A DNA stretch of 64,000 bases from Pseudisothecium myosuroides (taxonomy: Eukaryota > Streptophyta > Bryopsida > Hypnales > Lembophyllaceae): contig OX637294.1 in the NCBI GenBank assembly GCA_951799445.1, positions 24,887,452-24,951,451 on the forward strand. The letters are read 5' to 3'. Under the pieces are notes generated by a model. The model had not been told where the DNA came from. It did no database searches and worked only from the letters and a program-made list of their open reading frames with translations. The translations under genes and the position numbers were made by a program. Positions 44,441 through 55,661 of the stretch are shown here, in pieces (the first letter of the stretch is position 1; each line of letters starts with the position of its first letter).

Positions 44441-45820
44441 TTACATTTGCTTCGCGTGCGTCAGATGGAAGTACGGTTTCAGTATTCGCACAGTCGCATT
44501 CCCAGGCAATGCAAGGCTTACACCGTTTTGTGTGTCAGCGGAGAGGGAGTAGGAACCTCGCAAGCGCTCCACGTGATCGAACCCTAACGATCTCCCCGTG
44601 AAACTCTCCACAAATTGCTTCAGCACTCTCCGTTGCAAGGCTACGGGCAAAGATTGCACCACTCCGATGTCAAGTTTCTTTCCATCCCCGACCTCGGTCT
44701 CCGCCTTCCTCAAAATGCTCTCACAGATGGTGTCCAGGTACTGCTGTTCAGCGTGAAGAATCTCCGCACACCGAGCCAGCGATTTATCCACGGTGCCGTT
44801 GAAATGCTCGCGCAGGTACGGGAGGAGCTCAAGGCGGATGCGGTTGCGGTCAATTTCGAGCGACATGTTGCTCGCGTCCGGCCACAAGGGTAACCCTAAT
44901 CGGTCACAGTACTCCCGGAGCTCGGTTCTTGTAAACCCCAGGAGAGGTCTCACAAGGGCAACCTCATTGTCGAGTTTGAATGTTCCTTCCTCGGGGGTCA
45001 CAATTGAAGAGAGGATACCTGTTGGCGTGAATGCTGATCTGTGAGTGAGAGACAGCACGGGTGATAACATGCGTTTCCATGTTAATGACTGTAGCCCGTG
45101 GAGACCCGAGCCTCGGAAGAGGTTGTAGAGCAGAGTCTCCACGCGGTCGCTCGCGGTGTGCGCCGTGACGATCGACGTGTACCCATGCCGAAGCGCAATC
45201 CGTTGCAAAACGCCGTACCGCCATGTGCGCGCGAGGCCTTCGCCCGGGACAGGGGAAGTCGTCACTGCTTGGTAGTAATTCACCCCCAAGCTTGCTGCAA
45301 TCTGCGAGACGTGGGAGCCTTGATGCTGCGACGACGCTGACCACTGATGGTCGCAGTTCACAACCCCTAGCACCCAGTCCCACTGGTGACGCAAATTCGC
45401 AAGCATGCGAAGAAGACCAACAGAGTCTTGCCCACCCGAGACGGCAACCAGGAGCTTCTCTCCAGGACGAAAGAGGTTTTGGTCGCGAATCGTTTTGGAT
45501 AATCGTTGGTCGAAGCTCCGCTCGATTCTTTGTGCGGACTCTTGCTCTTCGGAGGATCTGTTAAGGACAGGGTTGTTCAGCAAAGTCGACCAATCTATCA
45601 ACACGCTTTCTTCTTCCCTTCTCGCGCTTGCAAACCGCCTTCTCTCCCCTGCTAACAGTCTACGCTTCCCGAAAGCTTCTCTTAGGTCACGACGTACGTA
45701 GCGCTGTTTACCGAATTGCGATGCATACGGTGCGCACGACGACGCAGCAGCGTCTGCAAGCTGAGATGTAGCTGAGCCTTTGAAGTGAGCTGGGATGGGC
45801 ATCCCTGCCCCTCCCAACAT
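44441..45820 (-). CDS. tRNA(Ile)-lysidine synthase, organelle-targeted (TilS/RSY3-like, 459 aa)
   Basis: It converts cytidine 34 of the CAU-anticodon isoleucine tRNA to lysidine using ATP and lysine, changing decoding from AUG to AUA. The N-type PPi-loop SGGQDS is at residues 128-133, CDHQWS at 156-161, AHTASDRVETLLYNLFRGSG at 220-239, RPLLGF at 291-296, and DASN with the RNRIRLELLPYL segment at 315-336, all typical of TilS. About 120 residues precede the loop, rich in Arg, Ala and Ser, fitting a plastid or mitochondrial presequence; the bacterial enzyme starts near the loop. The frame is intronless and uninterrupted from ATG. The family in land plants is nuclear (Arabidopsis RSY3 is the homologue). 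The MORC pseudogene follows downstream on the same strand. This is the clearest intact host gene in the window. Confidence 0.92.
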   Translation of the reverse strand: MLGGAGMPIPAHFKGSATSQLADAAASSCAPYASQFGKQRYVRRDLREAFGKRRLLAGERRRFASARREEESVLIDWSTLLNNPVLNRSSEEQESAQRIERSFDQRLSKTIRDQNLFRPGEKLLVAVSGGQDSVGLLRMLANLRHQWDWVLGVVNCDHQWSASSQHQGSHVSQIAASLGVNYYQAVTTSPVPGEGLARTWRYGVLQRIALRHGYTSIVTAHTASDRVETLLYNLFRGSGLHGLQSLTWKRMLSPVLSLTHRSAFTPTGILSSIVTPEEGTFKLDNEVALVRPLLGFTRTELREYCDRLGLPLWPDASNMSLEIDRNRIRLELLPYLREHFNGTVDKSLARCAEILHAEQQYLDTICESILRKAETEVGDGKKLDIGVVQSLPVALQRRVLKQFVESFTGRSLGFDHVERLRGSYSLSADTQNGVSLALPGNATVRILKPYFHLTHAKQM

Positions 45821-47850
45821 CTTGCCCCTGTATTTTAGAAACTAGAAAACAATGAACAAACCCAAGTACTAGTAAATATGTCTCAACTACAAATTCTGGG
45901 TCGAGAAACTCAACATTCGCTACACGCTGTGACGATGGCGAGAATCGCAGTCGACATAACAACTACATGATCTAGAATAGCATTCATCTAGTTCCAAATC
46001 GCACAAAAGCAATGCAATTCCTGGGTTTATTGAAATGCTTCGCGCACAAATCCTCTACATCTCTCTATCAATGCAATTCGAACAATTGAATTGAACACTT
46101 GCAGCATTTGAGACAACCAAAGAGAAACGACTCTGCTCGCTTGCTCTCAAGCGCTATTAAGCGACATCACCGCGCCACGCCCTTTTCCTCCTGAGCGGAC
46201 AACGACGGATCTTCCAAAGACATCGCTAATCCAAATAGTTGAGATGAACCGATTGTGACCAAGACCATGCTTTCCTTCTTTTAAATGTGACATCCCATTT
46301 GTATTCTGTGGACAATGAGAATGGAAAATGGAGAATGAAATTTACCTGCGCAAATTATGAAGCTCTCGAAAGTGAATCCGCTTGTGTCAGTAGCTGCACC
46401 TGTTTCAATGAATCCTGCATGCTCGATAGCTACGAAACTCCAAACCCTACGTAAGCCCCAAGTCTTTGGATTTTAGAAAATGAAATCGCAGTGACGACCT
46501 CCGACTGAGCAAGCTGCTGGGTGAGGACATTGAAGCTGGGCCCCTGATGTCTTCTTTGTGTTCGTCATACTGCATGACCCGCACGAGCCGCTCTTGCTCT
46601 TCCCCGAACTCTTCTACGGCGTCTTGTGCCCCGTGATACTGTAGCTCTCCCCAAAACTCTTCACAACACCAGCCAATTTCGCCCAATTCGCGCAATTCGC
46701 CCAAATCAGTTGTGACCCATCAAAATTGCAGGCAGAGAATGCCAAATGCATGCACCTGTAATTGAAGCTGCCGCATTTCGAAGGGGAATACGGCAAGCAG
46801 GGTGAATACTCACTGGAAGGTGGATGGCCTACATGAGCTTACCCCATTGCACATCGGAAGAGATGATTGTAGCATCTCTCTCCGGAGGGCATGCACGTCA
46901 TAAACCCTAAACCCAACTCGAAACCCCAAACTGGACTGCAATGGACCGAAATTGAACTACTGTACAGTGCCCTCTAGAAAGTAAGGTAACCCCAATTTCG
47001 CCTTGGAGGTGTATCTTTCAAAATTTGTCATAGGTTGGGTTTACCTTAAATTGTCATGAACCTTGCATCTAATGTAATTATATCTATCAGTATCCAAAAA
47101 AGAAATTGTCCCTATTATTAAATTGGTTAATTTTTTTTTGTTGAATCTTATTGAAAGTCAATAGATTTTCTTTCCTTAGTCTTTTTTGGATACCATATGA
47201 ATAAATTATAAGATTTTAAAACTAAATCCAAGTTCTCATGAATAGATGCAATACATTTTAAGCAAGAATCTTCAAGGGTTGTTTCTAGGCAGGGTAACAA
47301 TTAGGTGTAGTCATCTTATAGTCACTACACCTAAAATTGTCCAAATAAGTTGTGAACTCTTATAATTTTATATATATAAAAAAGTCACTGCATCTAAAAT
47401 CATGTGAACAAACATAGAGCATGGTTTCTAATATAAAATTATTTTAATTTCTGATTGAATCTTATTGGCAATTGAAAAATAATTCCAAGTTCTATAAGCT
47501 TGTATTTTTTGGATACAATATAAAATTATCTGTAAATCTCCAAAGTGCTTGAAATTGATTCTAGGTTCTCATGCTTAGTGTTTTTGTATTAATTTAGGCA
47601 AGAGTCTAGATGGGGCGGTTTTCATGACAAGATGAAATTAGTTATGCTTGACTTAGGTTTTCATAATAGGATTGAATGAAATTTTTTAGAAATTTCCCTC
47701 CATAAACTTCACTCACAATTCTCTTGTATTTTACGGCACAATATCTTGGCAAAGCTACAATATGTAACCTGGCTTCTAAAACTGTTAAGGTGAGGTTTAT
47801 TATGCTTTTTAATTCTATATGTGTTCAAAGTAAAATTCCATAACAAAACA
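45821..47850. other. upstream region of TilS and AT-rich intergenic DNA
   Basis: The first few hundred bases probably include the TilS promoter and 5' leader; no element can be named. 46447-46796 has short minus-strand open frames without recognisable content. From 47000 the sequence is AT-rich with nothing identified. Confidence 0.4.
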
Positions 47851-48156
47851 ATGGTGATTGAAAGTAATCAATTGAAAGGTGTAAGTGAAATTGAATCTCC
47901 AAACAAGAAGTCAAGCGACTCTCACTCCACAAAGGGAGAATCCAAGAGTGCAAGTATGAGAGAAGAAGTGAAGACTTTATTAAATGGTAAACCATCATCT
48001 CCAAGCAAAGTTAAATACACAACTCTCTCTAAAACACTCACAAAATTTGACTTGACAAGAATGCCAAGTCACAAAAAGCTCTTTCCACCAAAAGATTCAA
48101 ATCTTAAAATGGATGAACTCAAAATATTGGATGAAATTCATCCAAAACTAAGGTGA
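47851..48156 (+). CDS. hypothetical Lys/Ser-rich frame (101 aa)
   Basis: The first ATG is 47851; an open stretch reaches back to a GTG at 47821. The product is basic and low in hydrophobic residues (ESPNKKSSDSHSTKGESKS, then REEVKTLLNGKPSSPSKVKY). It stands alone in AT-rich DNA with no recognised domain. It could be a fragment of an exon or a chance frame. Confidence 0.3.
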   Translation: MVIESNQLKGVSEIESPNKKSSDSHSTKGESKSASMREEVKTLLNGKPSSPSKVKYTTLSKTLTKFDLTRMPSHKKLFPPKDSNLKMDELKILDEIHPKLR

Positions 48157-49434
48157 ATTTTCATAGGAGTCCATCTAACACTATAATTCAAAGTAGAGTG
48201 GCCTTAATATTTGATAACAGTTTGGATATTTGTATGCAATCTTATTTAAATATTCTTTTAAAGAAAAATGAATTCTAAAAGCATATCATATTAATGTTTT
48301 TTTGGGTAAAGGTTGCCTTAAAATATCTAAAGCTAAGAATTTTGAATTGAAATTTTGGAATTACATACAAGAATCAAATTATGTTTATTTATCAAGTTCA
48401 TATGCAAATTAAGAAATTAATCTTGCTAAGTCATATTGAAAGTAAACTTCATTTTGTACCCTTTTGTGAATTATATAACGTTTTTTTAAAATATACCTAA
48501 TTTGACTAGAATACCACTTTTAGATCTATAGTGGTCACTTTATTTTGATTTCTACTTCTTATTTTACTCCTTGTACTGCAAAAGTAATTGGTCACATACA
48601 AGAAAACTTGCAAATACTTCTTACAATTTTTTTCTATTTTTAATCTATTTTTTTCTATATTTGACTACAAAAATTGTATCAATTAAATTTTTGTACAAAA
48701 TTGTAATTCTTTGTAGTACTCAAGTAAATAAATTAAATATAAAAAATTAGAATTTGGGTTAAAACATTTTTTAATTTAGAAAAAATCCTTAATCTTAAAA
48801 GGATGTGGCTCTATCATCAAGGTAGTTAGCATAAACTTATTAGATTTTAGGATGAATCTAATTGCATGCTTCATTTCTCTAGTTTTCTTGAAAGTCATTC
48901 ATCGGACTCCTTTAGTCCAAAACATCCTTACTAAATTAAAACTTTTTTAGTTAAAATAAATGTTAAGAAAATATTTTAAAAAAATATTATGTTTGAATGT
49001 GATGTTTTACAAAGTCATTCAAACAAGGACCAAAAGAAAGCATGTACTGACTTTAACATGGGTTTTGTTACATTGGCAATATTCCATTACTTTGGTGCAC
49101 TTTAGGCTATGCAACTTGAAACCAAAAACTATGCATATGCTAGTTTTTGTCTTGAAATTAAATTGTTGTGAAGATGTATGTTAAGAAATTTGGACTATGG
49201 AATCATTAAGAAAAAAAATTAATCCTCAAGGTCCTCTTTAAAATCTGTTTTTCAAACAGTGGTGAAACTTTTGTCCTATTTCTGTTCACCTTCATAATGA
49301 TGACAAGTTTTAGGTGGGTCACACCTATTGACCTAAAGAATTTCAACAATACTCTAAATTTGACATTGTACCCTTATTTTAATGTTGTTCAAAGAGTTCT
49401 TATTCTAATCAATACTCTTAATAGTTCATTGTAC
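48157..49434. other. AT-rich intergenic DNA
   Basis: No gene, RNA or clear repeat seen. Confidence 0.5.
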
Positions 49435-50176
49435 TGGTCATTGCAAGAAAGAGTGTCCATTTTTGTTCCACTTTGGCTGTTTTCGGCTAGTACTCCAACA
49501 CTATGAGCTTTTTGCATACAAATTTTTAAAAATAAAATAAAATAAGGATAATTAGTGAAATACTAGAAATAGTGTATCATCAAAATTTCAGACCTAAAAA
49601 AAATCTAGGTCAAAAGTTATTCAAAAAAAGTGTGAGCTAAAATTTCGAAGAAAATACATACCTTGACATTTTAATTTGTAAAAAACAGGAAAAACCATTT
49701 TCAAAGAAACTAAAAATAGACCGTTTGGAAAGACTTTATGATGAAGAGATTTCAACAAAGAAAAAGATCTTGGAACCATCTTCATTGTTCAGGATAGCGC
49801 GTGCAAGGGAGCCCTTTTTGCATGGACGTAGACAACATAAAATAAAATATTTTTTAAATTCCCCTTGGTAGAAACATGAATTTCTACTATGAGAATTGAC
49901 TACAGAAATTTCAGCTCTAAATCATTAAATTTGGGGACTCCATAATACTCAAAACCCTTAAAATTCAATACGTGACATATTAAGTTAATTGATTTTTAAA
50001 TATAAAATAATTTTTTAAAATTCCTGAAAAATATAAGATATAATGACACTAAAGACATACATCTGCAATAAAAATTTCAAATTCATGCAAGTCAAATTTC
50101 AGAAGTTATTGCAAACAAAAGTTAAAACACTTTGTCTGTGATAAGTACCCAATACCACTCTTTCTTGCAATGACCC
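49435..50176. mobile_element. family B inverted-repeat transposon, copy 2
   Basis: Ends TGGTCATTGCAAGAAAGAGTG and CACTCTTTCTTGCAATGACCC face each other. The interior, for example TTTCGGCTAGTACTCCA and GGGACTCCATA, matches the copy at 53979-54719. 742 bp. The flanks GTAC and TAAT do not match, so the target duplication is lost or the edges differ. Confidence 0.85.
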
Positions 50177-51393
50177 TAATGTACTAATGTAACTATGATT
50201 ACTATGTATAGATGTCCTCAACTACCAACATTCTTCTAAAATTTTATGAATTTTTACAGCTATGAAAATGCTATGATCCAAACTTTCTTTACATCTGGTA
50301 GCTTCTCCTACCTCACCTTTTTCTTCTTTCCAAAGTTCAACTTCCCACGATGGATTCTACTCGCCAAAAGCGAGATCAAAGTCCAAGCTAGAAGCCGGCA
50401 AAATAACACTTTTTTTTATAATCGTATAATTCCTTCAAAAATAATGCTTTTTCAATCAAATAACTTATGTTTTCTTTCCTAATCACTCAACTATCAAAGT
50501 CCAAAATTTCAGCAAGAAAGACATATTTTTGGTGGAGATATTTAGGATTTTTTGAGGAATGTTGCTTTCTGAGGACATCTATACTATATAATGGTCTTCA
50601 CTAATATTCATCATGATTTCATGGTGTACATTAGCTTTATAAGGGGTTTTAATAAATCAATTAATATATAGATAATTTTATAAAATAAATGATTATGACT
50701 AGCTTTGAAAATCTTATACTACATACAAGATAAGAGATATATAGTAAATGTGTTATAGAAATTGCACTCATTATAAGTTACATAGCCTTTATAATATAGC
50801 CTTGCTTATAACATGCTTGGGGGCTTTCAAGGCCTGGCTATTCAATTTCTAATGTCTTGCCAATTTAACAAATTGATGTTACTTGTTCTATTTTGTATAA
50901 TTTGTTGTGTGTCCAATAGAAATGCAAGTATAATTTTTAGGACATTAAGTCAATGTACCTGAAATTAATACTGGAAGTGTATTGTACAATCTCAACTATA
51001 TTCCATATTTTTTTTAAATTTTAAAAACTAAGCCATGCACTATTTAATAGTTCTTTTTTTTTATCTTGTATAAATTTGCTATTTTGATGGTGTTTTGGTA
51101 CTATGAAGTATCCAAAAAAAAGAATTTCAATAGGAAATATAGAGAGAATGTCCCTCCACTAAGATTACAACTATTCATCAAGGAAGTTCTAAAAAGAATA
51201 AATTCTTTGTTTTCCACACAGGTACAAAGTGGAGTTACTATGCATGCATTTCTAAAAACTCAAAGAAACTATTTTACAAACTATTTCATTTTATTGGTTG
51301 CATCTCATCTCTATAAAATTCTTAGAAATGGATTATTTTTTTATTATATTTTTATTTTTACTATCTTCTAAAAATTTAAACATCAAAGCATCT
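50177..51393. other. AT-rich intergenic DNA
   Basis: Short open frames only; nothing recognised. Confidence 0.5.
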
Positions 51394-51702
51394 ATGGCCA
51401 ATTTCTTTAAAATGGCGGTATTATGTTAATCTGGCACTTTTAGCAGTTCAGATTGCATAGTCTGAACTGTTTTTTCTGTACTAGAATCTATACCAGTACT
51501 AGATATTTGAAATCTACAATTATTTAGATATTTGAAATCTATAACAGTCCTAGATTTTTCAGGCTGCGTGGTTTGATATCTATGTCACTCTAAGATTTCT
51601 GAAATCTAAAATTGACCTAGATGTTAGCAATGTATACCTATCCTAGATGTCACGGTGTGAAAATGACACATGGAATACCGCCATTTTAAAGAAATTCACC
51701 AT
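51394..51702. mobile_element. family A element with 4-bp target duplication ATCT
   Basis: Starts ATGGCCAATTTCTTTAAAAT and ends ATTTTAAAGAAATTCACCAT. ATCT flanks both sides (51390-51393, 51703-51706). 309 bp. Confidence 0.85.
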
Positions 51703-51835
51703 ATCTTTCTGCAAGAAAATTTCCAAGATCTTGTATTTGATATTGAGATAATTATGAACAAATCCATAGACCAAAATTAATATCGCATTCCTTGGCAAAT
51801 GATGAAAATATAAAATATTTAGTCCAAATGTAGAC

Positions 51836-51957
51836 CATTAGAAGAAATTTGAGGCCTCCGGAGGGCCGTTTCAAGGTTGTTCCCCTTCTTTGTTTCTTTG
51901 TTTTGAACCAACAATAATGATGTCAAAAAAAAAAATTAATAATAATCCAAAAGTGAA

Positions 51958-52039
<82 letters not shown>

Positions 52040-52165
52040 TTTTTTTTCCAAAAAATCTGACATGGCACTCTCTCGACTACGTCAGTTGCGCATGTGGCAA
52101 AGTTCCCAGGCTAGGAACGCCCTGTGAATTCGCAATCTTCTAGAGGCCTCAAATCTCTTCTAATG
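51836..52165. mobile_element. family C inverted-repeat element, copy 2
   Basis: Begins CATTAGAAGAAATTTGAGGC and ends GCCTCAAATCTCTTCTAATG. The centre holds the AT dinucleotide run and T tract described separately. Confidence 0.8.
51961..52047. repeat. (AT)n microsatellite followed by a T tract
   Basis: About 60 bases of alternating AT, then about 26 T. The minus-strand frame over it is an artefact. Confidence 0.95.
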
Positions 52166-52787
52166 TTTAATTTGAGTTTTAAAATGGATCAAAATCATCA
52201 TTTTGGTCCAAAAAAATTCTAAATTTAAAAAAAATGACAAGTGTTGGTTGCCAATTGCCCAATTGATACAATATCAATCACAAAAAACGTCTATAATTTT
52301 GCAAAAAGTCCAAAATGAGTTAAATTATGTAGTTTTTATTTTATGCATAAGTTTTGGAGTTTTTTTCTTATGCATAAAAATTTGAAAATACAATACTTAT
52401 AGTGCTCTTTTAATTATCTACATCTTATTTTTAAAACTTTTCTTCAAAAAGCTCTTAGTACTCTCAATACTCCCCTCCCAAATGACAAAATATGACAAAA
52501 TCAACAAATATTTTGAGCTTTGACTCTCAATATGTACCTCTAGAGCATATTTTTAAAGTACTCAATAATGAAGGCAATCAATTTAGTTGTTCATATGCAA
52601 AACTCTTGTTGTTAAACTACTAACACTAGACAAGTTCATTATTCACATAATTATTATTTTATACCTTCTAATGCACTTCTCATTTGTCAAAATTTGTGAT
52701 TGAATGCATAAAACAAGAATATGTAAGGCATGATGTTCTAAAATCATCCAAATGGCTGTACAAAAATACTTCAAAAAATCTTTATGG

Positions 52788-52941
52788 ATGGGCAATTTCA
52801 TTAAAATGGCAATATTATTTTAACATGGCATGAAAACAATTTAGAATGGCCGTTCTAAAATCTATACCTGTCCTAGATGTTGAAAATGGCACACCATCAA
52901 AGTGGCACTTGGAATACCACCATTTTAATGAAATTGTCCAT
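52788..52941. mobile_element. family A element with 4-bp target duplication ATGG
   Basis: Starts ATGGGCAATTTCATTAAAAT and ends ATTTTAATGAAATTGTCCAT. ATGG flanks both sides (52784-52787, 52942-52945). 154 bp. Confidence 0.85.
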
Positions 52942-53123
52942 ATGGATCCTCATGAATCTAAAGTCAAATTGAAAAATCACCAAATAAAATAAAATAGAAG
53001 GCTAAAAATCTAAAAACTTATTTTCAATGTTTAGTGAAAAATGTATTTTCAATGTTTAGAGAAAATGGCAAAATAATTGATGTTTGGAACCTCAATGGCC
53101 AATTTCATTAATATGGCGGTCTT

Positions 53124-53855
53124 GGGGGATTGCAAGAAACACTTGTCCTATTTGTTGCGTTTTGCAGCAGTACTCATGATTTTTTCTGGAATACTTTAAA
53201 ATTAGGAAATTAATTTTTTTTTAAATTAAAAAATATGGCCAATGTATATATCTTTAAGATGAAGATATCCAAGGAAGGAAAAGCATAGAAAATTTTTCTA
53301 AGTGGGAGAACTAGAAAAGTGTCAAATCTCAAGAAAATAGACACTTTGATGCTTTAATTAGTTAAAATAGAAAAAAAATGTAAATAAAATAAAATAAAAT
53401 AAGCCATTTGTAGTAATTCTATGGAGATGGTCATTCACCAGAGAAACCACAAAAATAATTTTTTAATTAAACATAAATTCAACTTGAATAGAGCACACTT
53501 TAGGCCAATGTAACACACACTTGGAATATGTTTTTGGAAATCCCTCTCCTGAGAAGGTGTATTTCTATTAGAAGAGCTAGCCTACCAAATCTCACAATCT
53601 AACACTTCAGAAAAGGTACTCAGTAGTACTAAAACCCACCAAAACCGCATGTGTGACATATTATCAAAATTCAATTTCACCTATTGAATTAATTTTGAAA
53701 AAATTGAAATAATTCAAGTTCATTTTCTATTGCTATAGGAAGCTTGAATTTGAATTTCATGTTCATTCAATCATTTTTGTAGTACTTATAGCACAAAACA
53801 ACTTTTGCTTTGAAGGTGTGATAAAAAATAGGACAAGTGTTTCTTGCAATCACCC
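53124..53855. mobile_element. family B transposon, copy 3 (target duplication TCTT)
   Basis: Ends GGGGGATTGCAAGAAACAC and GTGTTTCTTGCAATCACCC, with matching that continues inward to ACTTGTCCTATTT (about 30 bases). TCTT on both sides (53120-53123, 53856-53859). 732 bp, no transposase frame. Confidence 0.9.
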
Positions 53856-53978
53856 TCTTCCATTAATTTGGCACTTTTAGCAGTTCAGACCGTACAGTTT
53901 GAACTATTTTTCCTATAACAGAAACTATACCAATACTAGATTTTTGAAATCTACACTAGTTCTAAATATTTGAAATCT

Positions 53979-54719
53979 GGGTCGTTGCAAGAAACACCGT
54001 CAGTTTTTGTTCCACTTTGGCGTTTTTCGGCTAGTACTCCAGTACTATGAGCTTTTTGCATATTAATTTTTAAAAATAAAATAAAATAAGGATAATTAGT
54101 ATTATACTATAAATAGCATATCACCAAAATTTCAAACCTAAAAAAAATCTGAGTCAAAAGTTATTCACAAAAGAAAAAAGCTGAAAATTTGAAGAAAATA
54201 CATACTCTGACGTTTAAATTTGTAAAAAATAGGAAAAATCATTTTCAAAGAAACTAAAAATAGACCATTTGGGAAGACTTCATGATGAAGAGATTTGAAT
54301 AAAAAAAATTATCTTGAAACCATCTTTATTGTTCAGAACTGCGCGCGCAAGGGAGTCCTCTTTGCAAGGACGTGGAGGACATAAAATAAATTATTTTTTA
54401 ATGCCCCTTGGTAGAAACATGATTTCCTACTACGCAAATAGACCATAGAAATTTCAGCTCTAAATCATTAAATTTGGGGACTCCATAGTACTCAAAACCC
54501 CTAAAATGCAAAACGTGACATATTAGTTTAATTGATTTTTAAATATAAGATGATTTTTTTTAATTTCTGAAAAATATGAGATATAAATAAACTCAAGATA
54601 TACATCTCCAATAAAAATCTCAAATTCATGCGAGTCAAGCTTAAAAAGTTATTGCAAAAGAAAGATTCAAAATTCCATTTGTGACACAAACCCAGTATCG
54701 GTGTTTCTTGCAATGACCC
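53979..54719. mobile_element. family B transposon, copy 4 (target duplication ATCT)
   Basis: Ends GGGTCGTTGCAAGAAACACCG and CGGTGTTTCTTGCAATGACCC. ATCT on both sides (53975-53978, 54720-54723). 741 bp; the interior closely follows copy 2. Confidence 0.9.
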
Positions 54720-55202
54720 ATCTATACTAATCCTAGATTTTTCAGACTGCGCGGTCTGATATTTATGTCATTCCTAGATTTCAAAAATCTAAAATTGACC
54801 TAGATGTTAGCAATGTATACTTGTCTAGTTGTCCTAGATGTCATAGTGTGAAAATGGCACATGGAATACCGCCATTTTAATAAAATTTGCCATCTCATTA
54901 CTTCCTTCAAACACTCAAACAGTAAACTTTCAACACTAAGTCACTAACTGCTAAATTAAATTGATACATTGAGTTCATTTTTTTTAGAAATTTCTACCAA
55001 TTTTAATTTACGATTTTATTTTGAATAATTCAAAAAAGAAGATAAATCAATATGTTACGCATTTTTTTTGGTATAGCTCCTGCAGTACGCTCATTGATCC
55101 TACGGACTCACTGTAGCTTATAGCTCTGTTCGTAAATGTTCATTAGTCACCCAGTAGATGCTGGCTTTCTTTGGAGTTGAAATTTTTTTGGATAGTGTGA
55201 GT

Positions 55203-55378
55203 ATGGGCAATTTCGTTAAAATGGCGGTATTCCAAGTGCCAATTTGACAGTGTGCCATTTTCACCATCTAGGACAGATACAGATTTTAGAACGGCCATTC
55301 TGAACCATCTAGGACGGGTATAGATTTCAGAACGACTGTTCTGAACTGTTTTCATGCCATTTTAACGAAATTGCCCAT
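55203..55378. mobile_element. family A element with 4-bp target duplication GAGT
   Basis: Starts ATGGGCAATTTCGTTAAAAT and ends ATTTTAACGAAATTGCCCAT, a perfect inverted repeat. GAGT flanks both sides (55199-55202, 55379-55382). 176 bp; the cleanest copy. Confidence 0.9.
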
Positions 55379-55447
55379 GAGTGTATGATGGTCATGATCA
55401 TGAGGCACCGAGTGAATGATGACTCTCTTGAGAGTAAAAATAGTTTA

Positions 55448-55600
55448 ATGGGGAATTTTGTTAAAATGACAATCATTATGCAACTTTGGCACCTTTTACA
55501 TTTTAGACTGCGGTCTAAAATCTACACCTATCTTAGATGATTTAGATTGTTGGGTCTGAAAATGGCGTATGAAATATTGCCATTTTACAAATAGTGTGAT
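55448..55600. mobile_element. family A element, eroded copy
   Basis: Starts ATGGGGAATTTTGTTAAAAT; the right end AATATTGCCATTTTACAAAT is worn. Confidence 0.6.
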
Positions 55601-55661
55601 TGATAAATTAATGTTACCCTCACTACTTGACCCTCACTAATAGGATAAATAAATTAGGTTA

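Larger units (their letters stand above)
53095..54893. mobile_element. family A element carrying two nested family B insertions
   Basis: Outer ends are ATGGCCAATTTCATTAATAT and TTTTAATAAAATTTGCCAT, flanked by CTCA (53091-53094, 54894-54897). Removing the two B copies (53124-53855 and 53979-54719) leaves an element of about 320 bp, similar to the other A copies. Confidence 0.82.

Noticed and set aside
51871..52068. Minus-strand frame with Lys run and Tyr-Ile repeats
   Set aside because: Arises from the AT microsatellite and adjacent T tract.
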